Counted from the first letter of the stretch, positions 7,861 through 15,923 are shown. The stretch: DNA of 48,953 nucleotides from Nocardiopsis flavescens (GCF_900141985.1 NZ_FQZK01000033.1:1-48953); one strand, 5' to 3'. A program made the numbers and translations. Notes: generated from the letters alone by a model not told the origin.

Positions 7861-8904
7861 CTACGGCCTGCGGGGCTCGTCCCGGAGGACCCTGGCCCCG
7901 TCCCGGACGGCCTTGAGCGCCGCCCGGGCGTGCTGGGGGGAGGCGCCGGCCAGACCGCACGCGGGGGTGGGGACCACCGCGCGGGCCAGCAGGTCGGGGC
8001 CGAACCCCAGCCGGTTCCACAACTCGCGTACGACCTCGACGCTAGTCGCCGGGTCGGACATTCGGGCCTGTTCGGAGGGGGTGGGGTCGGCCCCCGGGAC
8101 GACGCCCAGCAGCAGGCCGACACCGGCCTCGACGGCGGTCCCGAGCATGTCGTCGTGGCGGCGGTCGAGCAGCCCGGCGTCCAGGCTCAGCGCCCGGGCA
8201 CCGCTGCGGCGCAGGAGGTTCAGGGGCGCGTCGGCGGAGCAGCAGTGGGCGGCGGGGACCGCGCCGGCCGCGACGACGGCGTCGAACAGGGTGCGCAGCA
8301 CCTCCTCCACCCGGACCCGGTCCACGGCGCGCACCCGGCCGTAGCCGCTGGCGGTGGGCAGGGCGCCCAGCAGGACGGCGGGCAGGGAGGGTTCGTCGAC
8401 CTGGACGAGGAGGCGGGCGCCGGGCACCCGCCTGCGGACCTGCCCGATGTGCGCGCGCACGCCCTCCAGGTGGGAGGCGGCGAGGTCGCGGTAGGCGCCG
8501 GGGTCGGACGCCATGCGCTGGCCGTTGCGCAGTTCGACGGAGGCCGCCATCGTCCAGGGCCCCGCGACCTGCACCTTGAGCGCGCCCTCGTAGGAGTGCG
8601 CGTGCTCGGCCAGGACGTCGAGGTCGCGGGAGAGGAAGCCCCGGGCGCGGTGGAGGTCGCGGCCCCCGGTGTCGGCGGCGCGCCAGCCGCTGGGCTGCAC
8701 CTCGACGGGGAACTCCACCAGGAGTCCCGCGGTGCGCCCGATGAGGTCCGCGCCGACGCCGCGGCCGGGCAGTTCGGGCAGGTGCGGCAGGTCGGGGAGT
8801 TCGCCCAGCACGGTGCGGACCGCCTCGTCGGGGTCCTCTCCGGGCCAGGACCCGACGCCGGTGGAGGAGGCGGCGGGCCAGGGGTAGGGGTGGTGTTCGC
8901 TCAC
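7861..8904 (-). CDS. Short MetE-like (cobalamin-independent methionine synthase C-terminal fold) protein
   Basis: This ~347-aa protein carries the UROD/MetE-like TIM-barrel. The start STGVGSWPGEDPDEAVRTVL and the zinc-site style stretches VQVAGPWTMA, VQVDEPSLP, AAHCCSADAP and GLAGASPQHA match the actinobacterial family adjacent to ligA (Rv3015c in M. tuberculosis). It is half the length of true MetE, so methionine synthase activity is unproven despite the common annotation. The frame is open a further 47 codons upstream, but GTG 8904 is preferred because family homology begins there. It has no Shine-Dalgarno sequence. TAACCT lies 8 nt upstream, suggesting a leaderless mRNA. It is followed by ligA with a 27-nt gap. 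Confidence 0.85.
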   Translation of the reverse strand: MSEHHPYPWPAASSTGVGSWPGEDPDEAVRTVLGELPDLPHLPELPGRGVGADLIGRTAGLLVEFPVEVQPSGWRAADTGGRDLHRARGFLSRDLDVLAEHAHSYEGALKVQVAGPWTMAASVELRNGQRMASDPGAYRDLAASHLEGVRAHIGQVRRRVPGARLLVQVDEPSLPAVLLGALPTASGYGRVRAVDRVRVEEVLRTLFDAVVAAGAVPAAHCCSADAPLNLLRRSGARALSLDAGLLDRRHDDMLGTAVEAGVGLLLGVVPGADPTPSEQARMSDPATSVEVVRELWNRLGFGPDLLARAVVPTPACGLAGASPQHARAALKAVRDGARVLRDEPRRP

Positions 8905-8977
8905 ATCGCCCAAGGTTAGGGCAACGCGGGGCCGGGGAGCGGTACGGCGCGGCGGCCGGGCGGGGCCGGGCGGCGGG

Positions 8978-9592
8978 TCAGGCGGTGGCGGTGCGCTCGG
9001 GAGCCGGGTCCGCGCCGGTCCGCTCAGGGTCGGGGGCGCCGCCATCGGAGGCGGCCTCCCCGTCGGCCGCGTCCCCGGGGGCGGGGGGTTCCTCCCCCGG
9101 CTCCCGCGGCGCCTCCGCGGAGCCCGAGCCCCGGCGGCGGCGCAGCACGACCATGGCGGTGACCAGGGCGGCGCCCGCGGCGAAGACGCCGACGGCGGTC
9201 CACGGCGAGTCCAGGAAGAGTTTCAGCCAGGTGCCGACGAGCCCCGCGATGACCATGCCCCACAGGCCCGCCCAGGCCAGGCCGCCGAGGAAGACCGCGG
9301 CGAAGTAGCGCGGGAAGCGCATCCGCACCACGCCGGCGGACAGGTTGATGGCGGTCTGCATGCCGACGGTGAAGAAGCTCAGGGTGACCACGGGCGCGCC
9401 GTAGCGGTCCACCAGGTTCTTGGCCCGCTCCAGCCTGGGCCCCAGGCGCGCGCCCACGCGGCTGCGGTTCACCCCGGCGCCCAGCCCGCGGCCGATCCAG
9501 TACGTCGCGGGGGCGCGCAGCAGGATGACGACGAGGAGGGTGAAGTAGACGACCCAGAAGGGTTGTCCTTCGAGGAAAGCGAACTGGGGCAT
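8978..9592 (-). CDS. DedA/VTT-domain inner-membrane protein
   Basis: This ~204-aa membrane protein has the DedA (SNARE-associated/VTT) pattern. A hydrophobic opening segment is followed by RAPATYWIGRGLGAGVNR, then the conserved re-entrant region DRYGAPVVTLSFFTVGMQTAINLSAGVVRMRF, two more helices, and an acidic disordered tail of ~50 residues (PREPGEEPPAPGDAADGE). DedA proteins act in membrane-lipid scrambling and homeostasis. ATG 9592 is chosen because GGGAG lies eight bases upstream. A TTG five codons earlier is possible. A sequence resembling an iron-repressor box lies 31-49 nt upstream of the start. Confidence 0.85.
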   Translation of the reverse strand: MPQFAFLEGQPFWVVYFTLLVVILLRAPATYWIGRGLGAGVNRSRVGARLGPRLERAKNLVDRYGAPVVTLSFFTVGMQTAINLSAGVVRMRFPRYFAAVFLGGLAWAGLWGMVIAGLVGTWLKLFLDSPWTAVGVFAAGAALVTAMVVLRRRRGSGSAEAPREPGEEPPAPGDAADGEAASDGGAPDPERTGADPAPERTATA

Positions 9593-9622
9593 GGACGGGT
9601 CTCCCAACCTTGACCCCCTGAG

Positions 9623-9641
9623 TTTGCATTGCCTTACCTAA
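9623..9641 (-). promoter_or_regulatory. Possible DtxR/IdeR-type metal-repressor box upstream of the DedA gene
   Basis: Read on the minus strand the 19-mer is TTAGGTAAGGCAATGCAAA. It matches 14 of 19 positions of the classical IdeR/DmdR consensus TTAGGTTAGGCTAACCTAA, with the left half nearly perfect. It sits 31 nt before the DedA start codon. The right half is weak, so binding is only a hypothesis. Confidence 0.4.
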
Positions 9642-9711
9642 CCCGGGCAAGGGGCGAAGGTCGGAAAGTGACGGAAAAGCTGTCCTATTTTGCCCGTTTC
9701 GCCCGATGAGT

Positions 9712-9736
9712 GGTGAGGCTCACGCCCTCGCTCACC
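9712..9736 (-). terminator. Possible weak terminator after mnmA
   Basis: GGTGAG and CTCACC form a 6-bp stem around a 13-nt loop, six nucleotides after the mnmA stop. There is no T-run. Confidence 0.35.
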
Positions 9737-9742
9737 CGCAGG

Positions 9743-10840
9743 TCAGGCGGACACGGCGGAGCGCGACGTCGCCGAGATCGTCGCCGACCCCAGCACCGTG
9801 TCGCCCCGGTCGCCGTCGTAGACCACCACCGCCTGCCCGGAGGCCACCCCCGCGGCGGGCTCGGCCAGCCGCACCACCAGCTCGGGGCCGTCGGCGCCGT
9901 CCCGCTGGCGGACCGTCGCCCGGTACACCTCGCCGTGGGCGCGCAGCTGCACGTGGCAGTCGACGGGCTCGGCCGGCGGCTCCGCGCCGCTCCACACGGG
10001 GCGCACCCCGGTGATCCCGTCCACCAGCAGCGCCTCGCGCGGGCCCACCGTGACGGTGTTGTCCACCGGCTCGATGGACAGCACGTAGCGCGGGTTCGGC
10101 GCGCCGCCCAGGCCCAGCCCCTTGCGCTGGCCCACCGTGAACGCGTGCGCGCCCCGGTGCGCGCCCAGCACGTTGCCCTCCTCGTCCAGGATCTCCCCGG
10201 GCCGCTCGCCCAGCCTGCGGTTGAGGAACCCGGCGGTGTCGCCGTCGGCGATGAAGCAGATGTCGTGGCTGTCGGGCTTGTCGGCCACCGACAGCCCGCG
10301 GCGCTCCGCCTCGGCCCGCACCTCCTCCTTGGTGCAGTCGCCCAGCGGGAAGACCGCGTGTCCCACCTGCTCGGAGGTGAGCACGCCCAGCACGTACGAC
10401 TGGTCCTTGGCCGCGTCGACGCTGCGCACCAGGCGCCCGTCGACCTTGCGGACGTGGTGGCCGGTGGCGACCGCGTCGAAGCCCAGGGCGACGGCCCGGT
10501 CCAGCACCGCCTCGAACTTGATCTTCTCGTTGCAGCGCAGGCAGGGGTTGGGGGTGTTGCCCGCCCCGTACTCGGCGACGAAGTCCTGCACGACCTCGCG
10601 GTCGAACTCCTCCGACATGTCCCACACGTAGAAGGGGATGCCGATCACGTCGGCGGCCCGGCGGGCGTCGTGGGAGTCCTCGACCGTGCAGCACCCGCGG
10701 GCGCCCGTGCGGTAGGACTGGGGGTTCTTGGAGAGCGCCAGGTGGACACCGGTCACGTCGTGGCCCGCCTCGGCCACCCGGGCCGCGGCCACCGCGGAAT
10801 CCACCCCGCCCGACATGGCGGCCAGTACACGCAAAGTCAT
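9743..10840 (-). CDS. mnmA: tRNA-specific 2-thiouridylase MnmA
   Basis: This 365-aa enzyme inserts sulfur at C2 of U34 in Lys, Glu and Gln tRNAs using ATP. The PP-loop SGGVDS lies at residues 10-15. The catalytic Cys103 in LRCNEKIKFE and persulfide Cys195 in HDICFIAD are both present, together with GHHVRK and the DQSYVLG stretch. The length is normal. The start ATG has no Shine-Dalgarno sequence. TACTCT lies 9 nt upstream. It is divergent from the DUF695-like gene with only 72 bp between starts. It heads the minus-strand core block toward ligA and gatCA. Confidence 0.97.
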   Translation of the reverse strand: MTLRVLAAMSGGVDSAVAAARVAEAGHDVTGVHLALSKNPQSYRTGARGCCTVEDSHDARRAADVIGIPFYVWDMSEEFDREVVQDFVAEYGAGNTPNPCLRCNEKIKFEAVLDRAVALGFDAVATGHHVRKVDGRLVRSVDAAKDQSYVLGVLTSEQVGHAVFPLGDCTKEEVRAEAERRGLSVADKPDSHDICFIADGDTAGFLNRRLGERPGEILDEEGNVLGAHRGAHAFTVGQRKGLGLGGAPNPRYVLSIEPVDNTVTVGPREALLVDGITGVRPVWSGAEPPAEPVDCHVQLRAHGEVYRATVRQRDGADGPELVVRLAEPAAGVASGQAVVVYDGDRGDTVLGSATISATSRSAVSA

Positions 10841-10912
10841 AGTGGTTCCAGAGTATGCGCCCCGGGGGGTGTGCGGGGCGGGGTGGTCGTCCGCTTCTGC
10901 GAAAATCGACCC

Positions 10913-12094
10913 ATGGCTCTGTTCCGTCGTCGCCGCTCCAACGACACCACCGACTCGACCGCCGCCATCTCCGCGTTCTGGGAGGCCTGGCCGTCCCTGC
11001 GCGCCCCCCTGGCCGAGGCCGCCGAGGAGGACCGACCGGCCCCCGACGAGGCCGCCGAACGGGTGACCGCACTGGTCAAGGCCCTGCACCCGGACCTGGA
11101 CTGGGAGGTGGGCCCGGCCCCGGCCTCCCCCAGGCCGGACCTGACCGACCTGGACCTGTCGATGGACGTCGACCCCGACGAGCTGCTGGAGCGGCTGGCG
11201 GCGCTGGACGACCCGGGCTCCCTGGCCGAGCCCGCCGCCCACGCCCTCACCCTGCGCCCGGGCTCCTCCGACGACGCCCGCATCCAGTCCGAGCGCTGGT
11301 CCCGCTCCGCCCCGGGCGACGACGCCTGGCGTTTCCTCCCGGCCAGACCGGCCGACCACGAGGGCCTGGGCCGGACCGTGCGCTGGGAGGGCCACGAGCT
11401 GGACCTGTCCCACGTGTCGGTGTCGATGCACGTCGACCGCGCGACGGGCCGGATCCGGGTGGGGGTCTACCACCCCGACAACATGTTCCTGCCCGAGGAG
11501 GTCCGCCGCTCCCTGGCCGACCACGTGGTGCTGCTCGCCCTGGGCGAGGACGACGTCGTCCGCTACATCGGCGAGGTGCGCCCCCTCGACGAGTCGCCCA
11601 TGGACCCCCTGCCGCCCACGGCCATCCCGTCGACGGTCCGCCAGATGGTCGACATGATCGGCGGCGGCGAGGGCGGCTGGGTCACCCTGCACGGGACCGG
11701 CCCGGGCCGCGGCCGGGTGACCTTCTCCGCGCGCCACCCCCTGACCCGCCGCGACTTCCCCGCGCTCACCCTGGCGGTGCGCGTGATCGTGCCCTACGCC
11801 GAGACCTCCGCCGACGGCACCCCGGGCGAGTCCTCCGCGATCGCCCTCCAGGAGCTGGAGAACCGGCTGAACCGGGTGCTGGGCGACGACGGCGCGATGG
11901 TCATGCACCAGACCGTGCCGGGCCGCAGGGACGTGTTGTTCTACCTCGACCCGGACTCGGGGGTGCTGTCCCGGTTCGAGGAGGAGCTCAAGGGCTGGGC
12001 CGAGGGCGACCTCAAGCTCAGCACCCAGCTGGACCCGGGCCGGAGCGTGTTCGCCGGCCTGCTGCGGCCGTACCGCTCCTTCTTCAAGCGCTGA
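10913..12094 (+). CDS. Conserved actinobacterial protein, DUF695-like C-terminal region (393 aa)
   Basis: The N-terminus MALFRRRRSND is a short basic leader followed by an acidic helical region (residues ~10-80) and two mixed alpha/beta portions. The C-terminal ~120 residues (SSAIALQELENRLN ... RDVLFYLDPDSGVLSRFEEE ... LKLSTQLDPGRSVFAGLL) resemble DUF695-type domains. No signal peptide, membrane helix or catalytic motif is recognisable. The function is unknown. It shares a 72-bp divergent promoter region with mnmA and has no Shine-Dalgarno sequence, with GAAAAT six bases before the ATG. The DUF assignment is from memory of the family and is moderate; the CDS itself is secure from codon bias. 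Confidence 0.75.
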   Translation: MALFRRRRSNDTTDSTAAISAFWEAWPSLRAPLAEAAEEDRPAPDEAAERVTALVKALHPDLDWEVGPAPASPRPDLTDLDLSMDVDPDELLERLAALDDPGSLAEPAAHALTLRPGSSDDARIQSERWSRSAPGDDAWRFLPARPADHEGLGRTVRWEGHELDLSHVSVSMHVDRATGRIRVGVYHPDNMFLPEEVRRSLADHVVLLALGEDDVVRYIGEVRPLDESPMDPLPPTAIPSTVRQMVDMIGGGEGGWVTLHGTGPGRGRVTFSARHPLTRRDFPALTLAVRVIVPYAETSADGTPGESSAIALQELENRLNRVLGDDGAMVMHQTVPGRRDVLFYLDPDSGVLSRFEEELKGWAEGDLKLSTQLDPGRSVFAGLLRPYRSFFKR

Positions 12095-12157
12095 GCCCGT
12101 CGGCCGGGTCCCGCCGCCGGTCCTCGGGCACCCGCGGCCGCAGGCCCCCGGCGGCCG

Positions 12158-12192
12158 GGGCGCCCTTCCGGTCCGGGGCCGGGAGGGCGCCC
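12158..12192. terminator. Bidirectional hairpin between convergent genes
   Basis: GGGCGCCCT (12158-12166) pairs with AGGGCGCCC (12184-12192), and an inner CCGG/CCGG stem extends the hairpin. It separates the DUF695-like gene from the ArsR gene. Confidence 0.65.
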
Positions 12193-12199
12193 AGGCGGC

Positions 12200-12535
12200 T
12201 CAGTCGCCGCGCTCGGCGATCTCCTTGACCGCGGCGAGCCTGCGGTCCCAGGACTCGGCGACGCGCTGGAGGTCGCGGCCGAGCTCGTCGAGCCGGGAGC
12301 CGACCGGCCGGTGGAGGACCTCCCGCCCGCTCCGGCTCGACTCCACCAGGCCCACGGCCCGCAGCACCTCCAGGTGCTTGCCGACCGCCTGCCGGGTGAC
12401 GGGCAGCTCCGCCGCGAGCGCCGACGCCGAGGCGGGCGCGCGGCCCAGCCGGACCAGGATCTCCCACCGGGTCGGGTCGCCCAGGGCCGCGAACACGGTG
12501 GCGGTGGCCGCGCCGCCGCTGTCCCGCCCGCTCAC
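12200..12535 (-). CDS. ArsR-family transcriptional regulator (SRPBCC partner)
   Basis: This 111-aa winged-helix protein reads FAALGDPTRWEILVRLGR at the start and has the recognition helix region ELPVTRQAVGKHLEVLRAVGLVESSRSGRE. No cysteine metal site is present, so it is the non-metal subtype usually encoded with an AHSA1/SRPBCC protein. The GTG start overlaps the TGA of the upstream gene (GTGA), so the pair is translationally coupled. It probably binds the paired palindromes upstream of the operon (13408-13460) and represses it. The inducing ligand is unknown and may be bound by the SRPBCC partner. Confidence 0.92.
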   Translation of the reverse strand: MSGRDSGGAATATVFAALGDPTRWEILVRLGRAPASASALAAELPVTRQAVGKHLEVLRAVGLVESSRSGREVLHRPVGSRLDELGRDLQRVAESWDRRLAAVKEIAERGD

Positions 12536-13389
12536 CCCCGGGCCCCCGCCAGGTGCTCCGCCAGGGCCGCGAACCCGCCCTCCCAGCCCTCGGCCTCGGT
12601 GCCGGCACCGTCCGACGCGGTGCCGAACCGGGGGTCGAGCGCGGCGAACCCGGTCTGGGCGACGGTGACCAGGGAGCCCTTCCCGGAGGGGCGCACCTCC
12701 AGGACGACGAGGGTGGAGGTGTCGTCGGCGGGTTCGGCGTCCGGCTCGGCGGCGATGCGGTAGGCGAACCGGTGCGGGGCGTCGGCCTCCACCACCCGCC
12801 CCCGGAAGGTGCCGTGCTCGTCCCAGCGCAGCGTCATGGGGGCGCCCGGCTCGGGGACGAAGTCGGCGCCGCCGAAGGCGTACCAGGCGGCGAAGTGCCG
12901 GGGGGTGGTGACGACCTCCCACACCCGTTCGGGCGGGGCGTCGACGTGGACGGCCCGGTGGACGGCCCCCGGGTCCAGGTGGTCGCGGGCCGCGGCGAGT
13001 TCGATCCGCCAGCCCTCGGTGTTCTCCTCCAGGCGGCGGCGCCGGTCCGCCTCGGTGCCGCCGAGGGTGTGGAACCCGCTCTCGACGACGGTGAGCCGCA
13101 CCCCGCCGGGGCGCTCGTCGAGGTGGAACTCGACGAGGGTGGAGGCGTCGGTGGCGGCGTCCAGCCAGCGGAACGCGGCGTAGCGGTGCGGGTCGAGCCT
13201 CTCGGTGCGGAACCGGAAGTCGCCGTGCACGGGGTCGTGGACGACGTCGACGTCTCCGTCGCGGTCGACGGCGTGGTCGATGACCGCCCCGTCGTTGATG
13301 AACCAGCCGGGCCGGGTGACCAGGGCCCAGACCCGTGCGGCGGGGGCGTCGACGTCGATGGAGCGTTCGACGCGGTCGGTGTCGCTCAT
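12532..13389 (-). CDS. Tandem AHSA1/SRPBCC (START-like) domain protein
   Basis: This 285-aa protein contains two SRPBCC domains in a row. The first begins VERSIDVDAPAARVWALVT and the second, near residue 150, begins VHRAVHVDAPPERVWEVVTTP. Each has the characteristic opening strand, helix and following W/F residues that line a hydrophobic ligand pocket. Proteins of this class bind small hydrophobic molecules or assist Hsp90-type chaperones. The ligand here is unknown. A strong GAGGAGGA ribosome site precedes the ATG. It is the first gene of a two-gene operon with the ArsR regulator. Two tandem domains in one chain are less usual than the common single-domain partner. Confidence 0.88.
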   Translation of the reverse strand: MSDTDRVERSIDVDAPAARVWALVTRPGWFINDGAVIDHAVDRDGDVDVVHDPVHGDFRFRTERLDPHRYAAFRWLDAATDASTLVEFHLDERPGGVRLTVVESGFHTLGGTEADRRRRLEENTEGWRIELAAARDHLDPGAVHRAVHVDAPPERVWEVVTTPRHFAAWYAFGGADFVPEPGAPMTLRWDEHGTFRGRVVEADAPHRFAYRIAAEPDAEPADDTSTLVVLEVRPSGKGSLVTVAQTGFAALDPRFGTASDGAGTEAEGWEGGFAALAEHLAGARG

Positions 13390-13407
13390 GGTGTCCTCCT
13401 CCTCGAA

Positions 13408-13427
13408 GTGCAACCTCAGAGTTGCAC
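13408..13427 (-). promoter_or_regulatory. Operator-like palindrome 1 of the ArsR-SRPBCC operon
   Basis: GTGCAAC-CTCAGA-GTTGCAC is a perfect 7-6-7 inverted repeat, 18 nt upstream of the SRPBCC start codon and adjacent to its ribosome site. It shares the arm sequence and spacing of palindrome 2, which is the pattern expected for a dimeric winged-helix repressor. Confidence 0.7.
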
Positions 13428-13440
13428 TCTGAGCGCCGAT

Positions 13441-13460
13441 GCGCAACCCCCGGGTTGCAC
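13441..13460 (-). promoter_or_regulatory. Operator-like palindrome 2 of the ArsR-SRPBCC operon
   Basis: GCGCAAC-CCCCGG-GTTGCAC has the same 7-6-7 layout as palindrome 1 with one mismatched base in the left arm. The two sites start exactly 33 bp apart, about three helical turns, so both would face the same side of the DNA. Confidence 0.7.
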
Positions 13461-13605
13461 CGAGGCGTCGGCGGCCCTCCGCGCGACACCGGCCCCGGCC
13501 GCACCGCACGCGCCCCGAATGTCGCAGGGGCGGGGCAGGATGGCGCCATCGGCACGGCGCACCGCCCGGCGGGTCCGGACGCGCGCCCGGAGAAAGGACA
13601 CACCC

Positions 13606-13893
13606 ATGTCGTTCCAGGCGTACCTCGACGCGATCGAGACCAAGACCGGCCTCACCCCGCGCGAGCTCGTCGCCCTGGCGCAGGAGCGCGGCCTGGCCTC
13701 CGCCGACACCAAGGCCGGCGAGATCCTCGCCTGGCTCAAGGAGGACCACGGCCTGGGCCGCGGCCACGGCATGGCCCTGGTGCACGTGATCAAGAAGGGA
13801 CCGAAGATCGACGCGAAGCACGTCGGCTCCGCCGGCTCCCACCGGGACGACTCCGACACCCTCTGGCTGGACGGCAGGGCCACCCGGCCCTGA
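13606..13893 (+). CDS. DUF4287 domain protein (95 aa)
   Basis: This small soluble protein begins MSFQAYLDAIETKTGLTPRE and continues with a helix-rich body, GEILAWLKEDHGLGRGHGMA, typical of DUF4287 proteins. The molecular role is unknown. An AGAAAGGA ribosome site precedes the ATG. It is divergent from the ArsR-SRPBCC operon, so the operator pair lies in the shared upstream region, but its start is ~145 bp from the nearer palindrome and joint control is not evident. No membrane or secretion signal is seen. Confidence 0.9.
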   Translation: MSFQAYLDAIETKTGLTPRELVALAQERGLASADTKAGEILAWLKEDHGLGRGHGMALVHVIKKGPKIDAKHVGSAGSHRDDSDTLWLDGRATRP

Positions 13894-13977
13894 CCCTCCC
13901 CCGCGGGCGCCGGCACGCGGACGCCGGCACGGGGCGGGCGCCGCGGCAGAGCGCGGGCGCGGCCGGCAACGGCGCGG

Positions 13978-14607
13978 TCACGGGGTGCGGCCGGCCCCGC
14001 CCCGGGAGCGCCGGTCCACATCGCGGTCGGCGGCCAGGGCGCCGTGGACCATGGACGCGACCAGGGCGCGCACGCCCGCCTCGTCGAACGCCCCCACCGG
14101 TCCGGTGACCAGGGTGAACAGCGCTCCCCCGTACAGCGTCGCCAGGGTCGCGACCGCCTCCTCCGACACCGGGGTCCCCAGGGCCGCGTGCAGCGCGGCC
14201 GTCTCGGCGACCGCCGCCCGCTCCAGCCGGCCCAGCACCCGCTCCAGGGCGGGCCGCCGCCGCGCCTCCATCCGGAGTTCGAAGATCGCCAGGTAGCGGC
14301 CCCGCAGCGCGGTCGCCGCACCCCACAGCGACGCGGCGATCATGTCGACCAGCTCGTCGGGCCCGGTCGGCCCGGCCCTTCCCTCCGTCGCGGCGGCCAC
14401 GTCCGCGAAGTGCAGCTCCAGCACCCGTTCCGCGGCGGCCACCAGCAGCGCCTCCCGGCTGCGGAAGTAGTTGGTGGCCGTCCCGGCGGGAACCCCGGCG
14501 CGGGCCTCCACCGCCCGGTGCGTCAACCCGTGCACGCCCTCCTCCACCAGCAGCGCGATCGCGGCGTCGGCGAGCGACCGGCGTCGGCGCAGGTTGGCGG
14601 GTGGCAT
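13978..14607 (-). CDS. TetR-family transcriptional regulator
   Basis: This 209-aa regulator has an N-terminal helix-turn-helix: RRRRSLADAAIALLVEEGVH then LTHRAVEARAGVPAGTATNYF with the classic TNYFRSREALL. The C-terminal ligand-binding domain is helical with a GALFTLVTGPVGAF segment. It is divergent from the FAD monooxygenase gene with 98 bp between starts, the usual layout for a TetR repressor of a redox or efflux gene. The ATG has no Shine-Dalgarno sequence, and TATACT lies 7 nt upstream (14615-14620), implying a leaderless mRNA. The inducer is unknown but may be the monooxygenase substrate. Confidence 0.94.
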   Translation of the reverse strand: MPPANLRRRRSLADAAIALLVEEGVHGLTHRAVEARAGVPAGTATNYFRSREALLVAAAERVLELHFADVAAATEGRAGPTGPDELVDMIAASLWGAATALRGRYLAIFELRMEARRRPALERVLGRLERAAVAETAALHAALGTPVSEEAVATLATLYGGALFTLVTGPVGAFDEAGVRALVASMVHGALAADRDVDRRSRGGAGRTP

Positions 14608-14614
14608 GGGGCCG

Positions 14615-14620
14615 AGTATA
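14615..14620 (-). promoter_or_regulatory. -10 hexamer TATACT for the tetR gene (leaderless)
   Basis: TATACT lies 7 nt before the ATG. With the usual 6-8 nt from -10 to the start site, transcription would begin at the ATG. The neighbouring bases in the 98-bp divergent region contain no clean palindrome, only the imperfect pair GTATAGG/GCCTAC around 14616-14635. Confidence 0.6.
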
Positions 14621-14705
14621 GGGCTCCCCGGCCTACCACTACCATCGTATTGAACGGGGTCCGCGCACCACCGCGGCCCCGGACCACGAGGAAGCGGAGG
14701 CGGTC

Positions 14706-15923
14706 ATGGGACGACTCACGGCGACGGTGGTCGGCGGCGGCATCGCGGGGATGGCCGCCGCGACGGCGCTCGCCCGGGCGGGGTGGAGCACGACCGTGCT
14801 CGAAGGCCGCGGCGGCGGGTCCGAGGTCGGCGCGGGCCTGGCCACGACCCGCAACGGCGCCGCCGCGCTGCGCGCCCTGGGCCTGGACGACGGCCTCGTC
14901 GGCTCCCTGGGCCACGAGACCGTCGCGACGGGCTTCCGGGACACGGCGGGCCGCCCGATCCTCCTCATCCCCGACGACCTCGAAGAGGTGCGCCGGACCG
15001 TCACCGTCCAGGGGTTCCACCGCCGGCGGCTGCACGCCGCCCTGGAGCGGGCCGCCCGCGACGCGGGCGCGGAGGTGGTCCGGGGCGCCCGGGTCAGCAA
15101 CCTGACCGCCGGGACGCCCGGCGGGCCGCGCGCCACCGCCTCCTGGCGGGACCCCGCGACCGGCGCGGTGCTGTGCGCGGAGTCGGACCTGGTCGTGGGC
15201 GCCGACGGGATGTGGAGCGCGGTGCGCGGCGTCCTCTTCCCCGGGGTGGTCCCCGTGTACAGCGGGAGCACCAGCTGGCGGGCGATCGTCCGGGACACCG
15301 GGCACGACGGGAGGCTCGCCGAGTACTGGGGGCCGGGCGCGGAGTTCGGGGTCGTGCGGGTGAGCGGTGACGAGCTGTACTGGTACGGCTACGTACGCGC
15401 CCCGGAGGGCGCGGCGGTCCGCGACGAGCACGCGACGGCCCTCGCGCGGTTCGCCGGGTGGGCACCGGAGGTCACCGCCCTCATCGAGCGCACCGACCCC
15501 GCCGACCTGATGCGGCACGACGTCCACCACCTGCGCGGCGGCGTGCCGGCCTACGTCCGCGGACGGGCGGTACTGGTGGGCGACGCGGCGCACGCGGCGC
15601 TGCCCACCATGGGCCAGGGCACGGCGACCGCGCTGGAGGACGCGGTGGCCCTGGGCGACCTGGTCGCGGCCCCGGTCGCCGGCGGCGGGGACCAGGCCGC
15701 GGCGCTGGCGCGGTTCGATGCCGTGCGCCGCCCCCGGTGCCGGGCCATCGCACGCCAGGCCGAGGCCGTCGCGAAGCTGGGCGCGGACCTGGGAGGCGGC
15801 TGGCGGCAGACGGCGCGCAACGCGCTGCTGCGCAGGGTGCCCGCGCGGACGCTCGCCCGGGCGGGGGCGTGGTTCGTGGACTGGGAGCCGCAGGCCCCGG
15901 GAGGCCGGACGGCCCGCCCCTGA
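14706..15923 (+). CDS. FAD-dependent aromatic-type monooxygenase (405 aa)
   Basis: This is a group A flavoprotein hydroxylase. The N-terminal Rossmann motif VVGGGIAGMAAATALARAGW binds ADP of FAD, VVGADGMWSAVR contains the DG motif near residue 165, and LVGDAAHAALPTMGQGTATA near residue 285 is the GD motif contacting FAD ribose. Such enzymes use NAD(P)H and O2 to hydroxylate or epoxidise an organic substrate, often aromatic compounds, antibiotics or intermediates. The specific substrate is not predictable. A GAGGAAGCGGAGG ribosome region precedes the ATG. It is divergent from tetR, which likely regulates it. Confidence 0.93.
   Translation: MGRLTATVVGGGIAGMAAATALARAGWSTTVLEGRGGGSEVGAGLATTRNGAAALRALGLDDGLVGSLGHETVATGFRDTAGRPILLIPDDLEEVRRTVTVQGFHRRRLHAALERAARDAGAEVVRGARVSNLTAGTPGGPRATASWRDPATGAVLCAESDLVVGADGMWSAVRGVLFPGVVPVYSGSTSWRAIVRDTGHDGRLAEYWGPGAEFGVVRVSGDELYWYGYVRAPEGAAVRDEHATALARFAGWAPEVTALIERTDPADLMRHDVHHLRGGVPAYVRGRAVLVGDAAHAALPTMGQGTATALEDAVALGDLVAAPVAGGGDQAAALARFDAVRRPRCRAIARQAEAVAKLGADLGGGWRQTARNALLRRVPARTLARAGAWFVDWEPQAPGGRTARP

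Noticed and set aside
5371..8919. A 1182-codon plus-strand frame
   Set aside because: It is antisense to ligA and the MetE-like gene and shows His/Gln/Gly-rich composition typical of shadow frames.
8911..8929. A second IdeR-like box before the MetE-like gene
   Set aside because: The GGTTAGG core is better explained as the complement of the TAACCT -10 hexamer; only 11 of 19 positions match the box consensus.
9743..11908. Extended MnmA of 721 residues
   Set aside because: The extra N-terminal part is antisense to the DUF695-like gene. MnmA homology starts at the ATG ending at 10840.
14616..14635. TetR operator in the tetR-monooxygenase gap
   Set aside because: Only an imperfect GTATAGG/GCCTAC pair is present, too weak to call as an operator.
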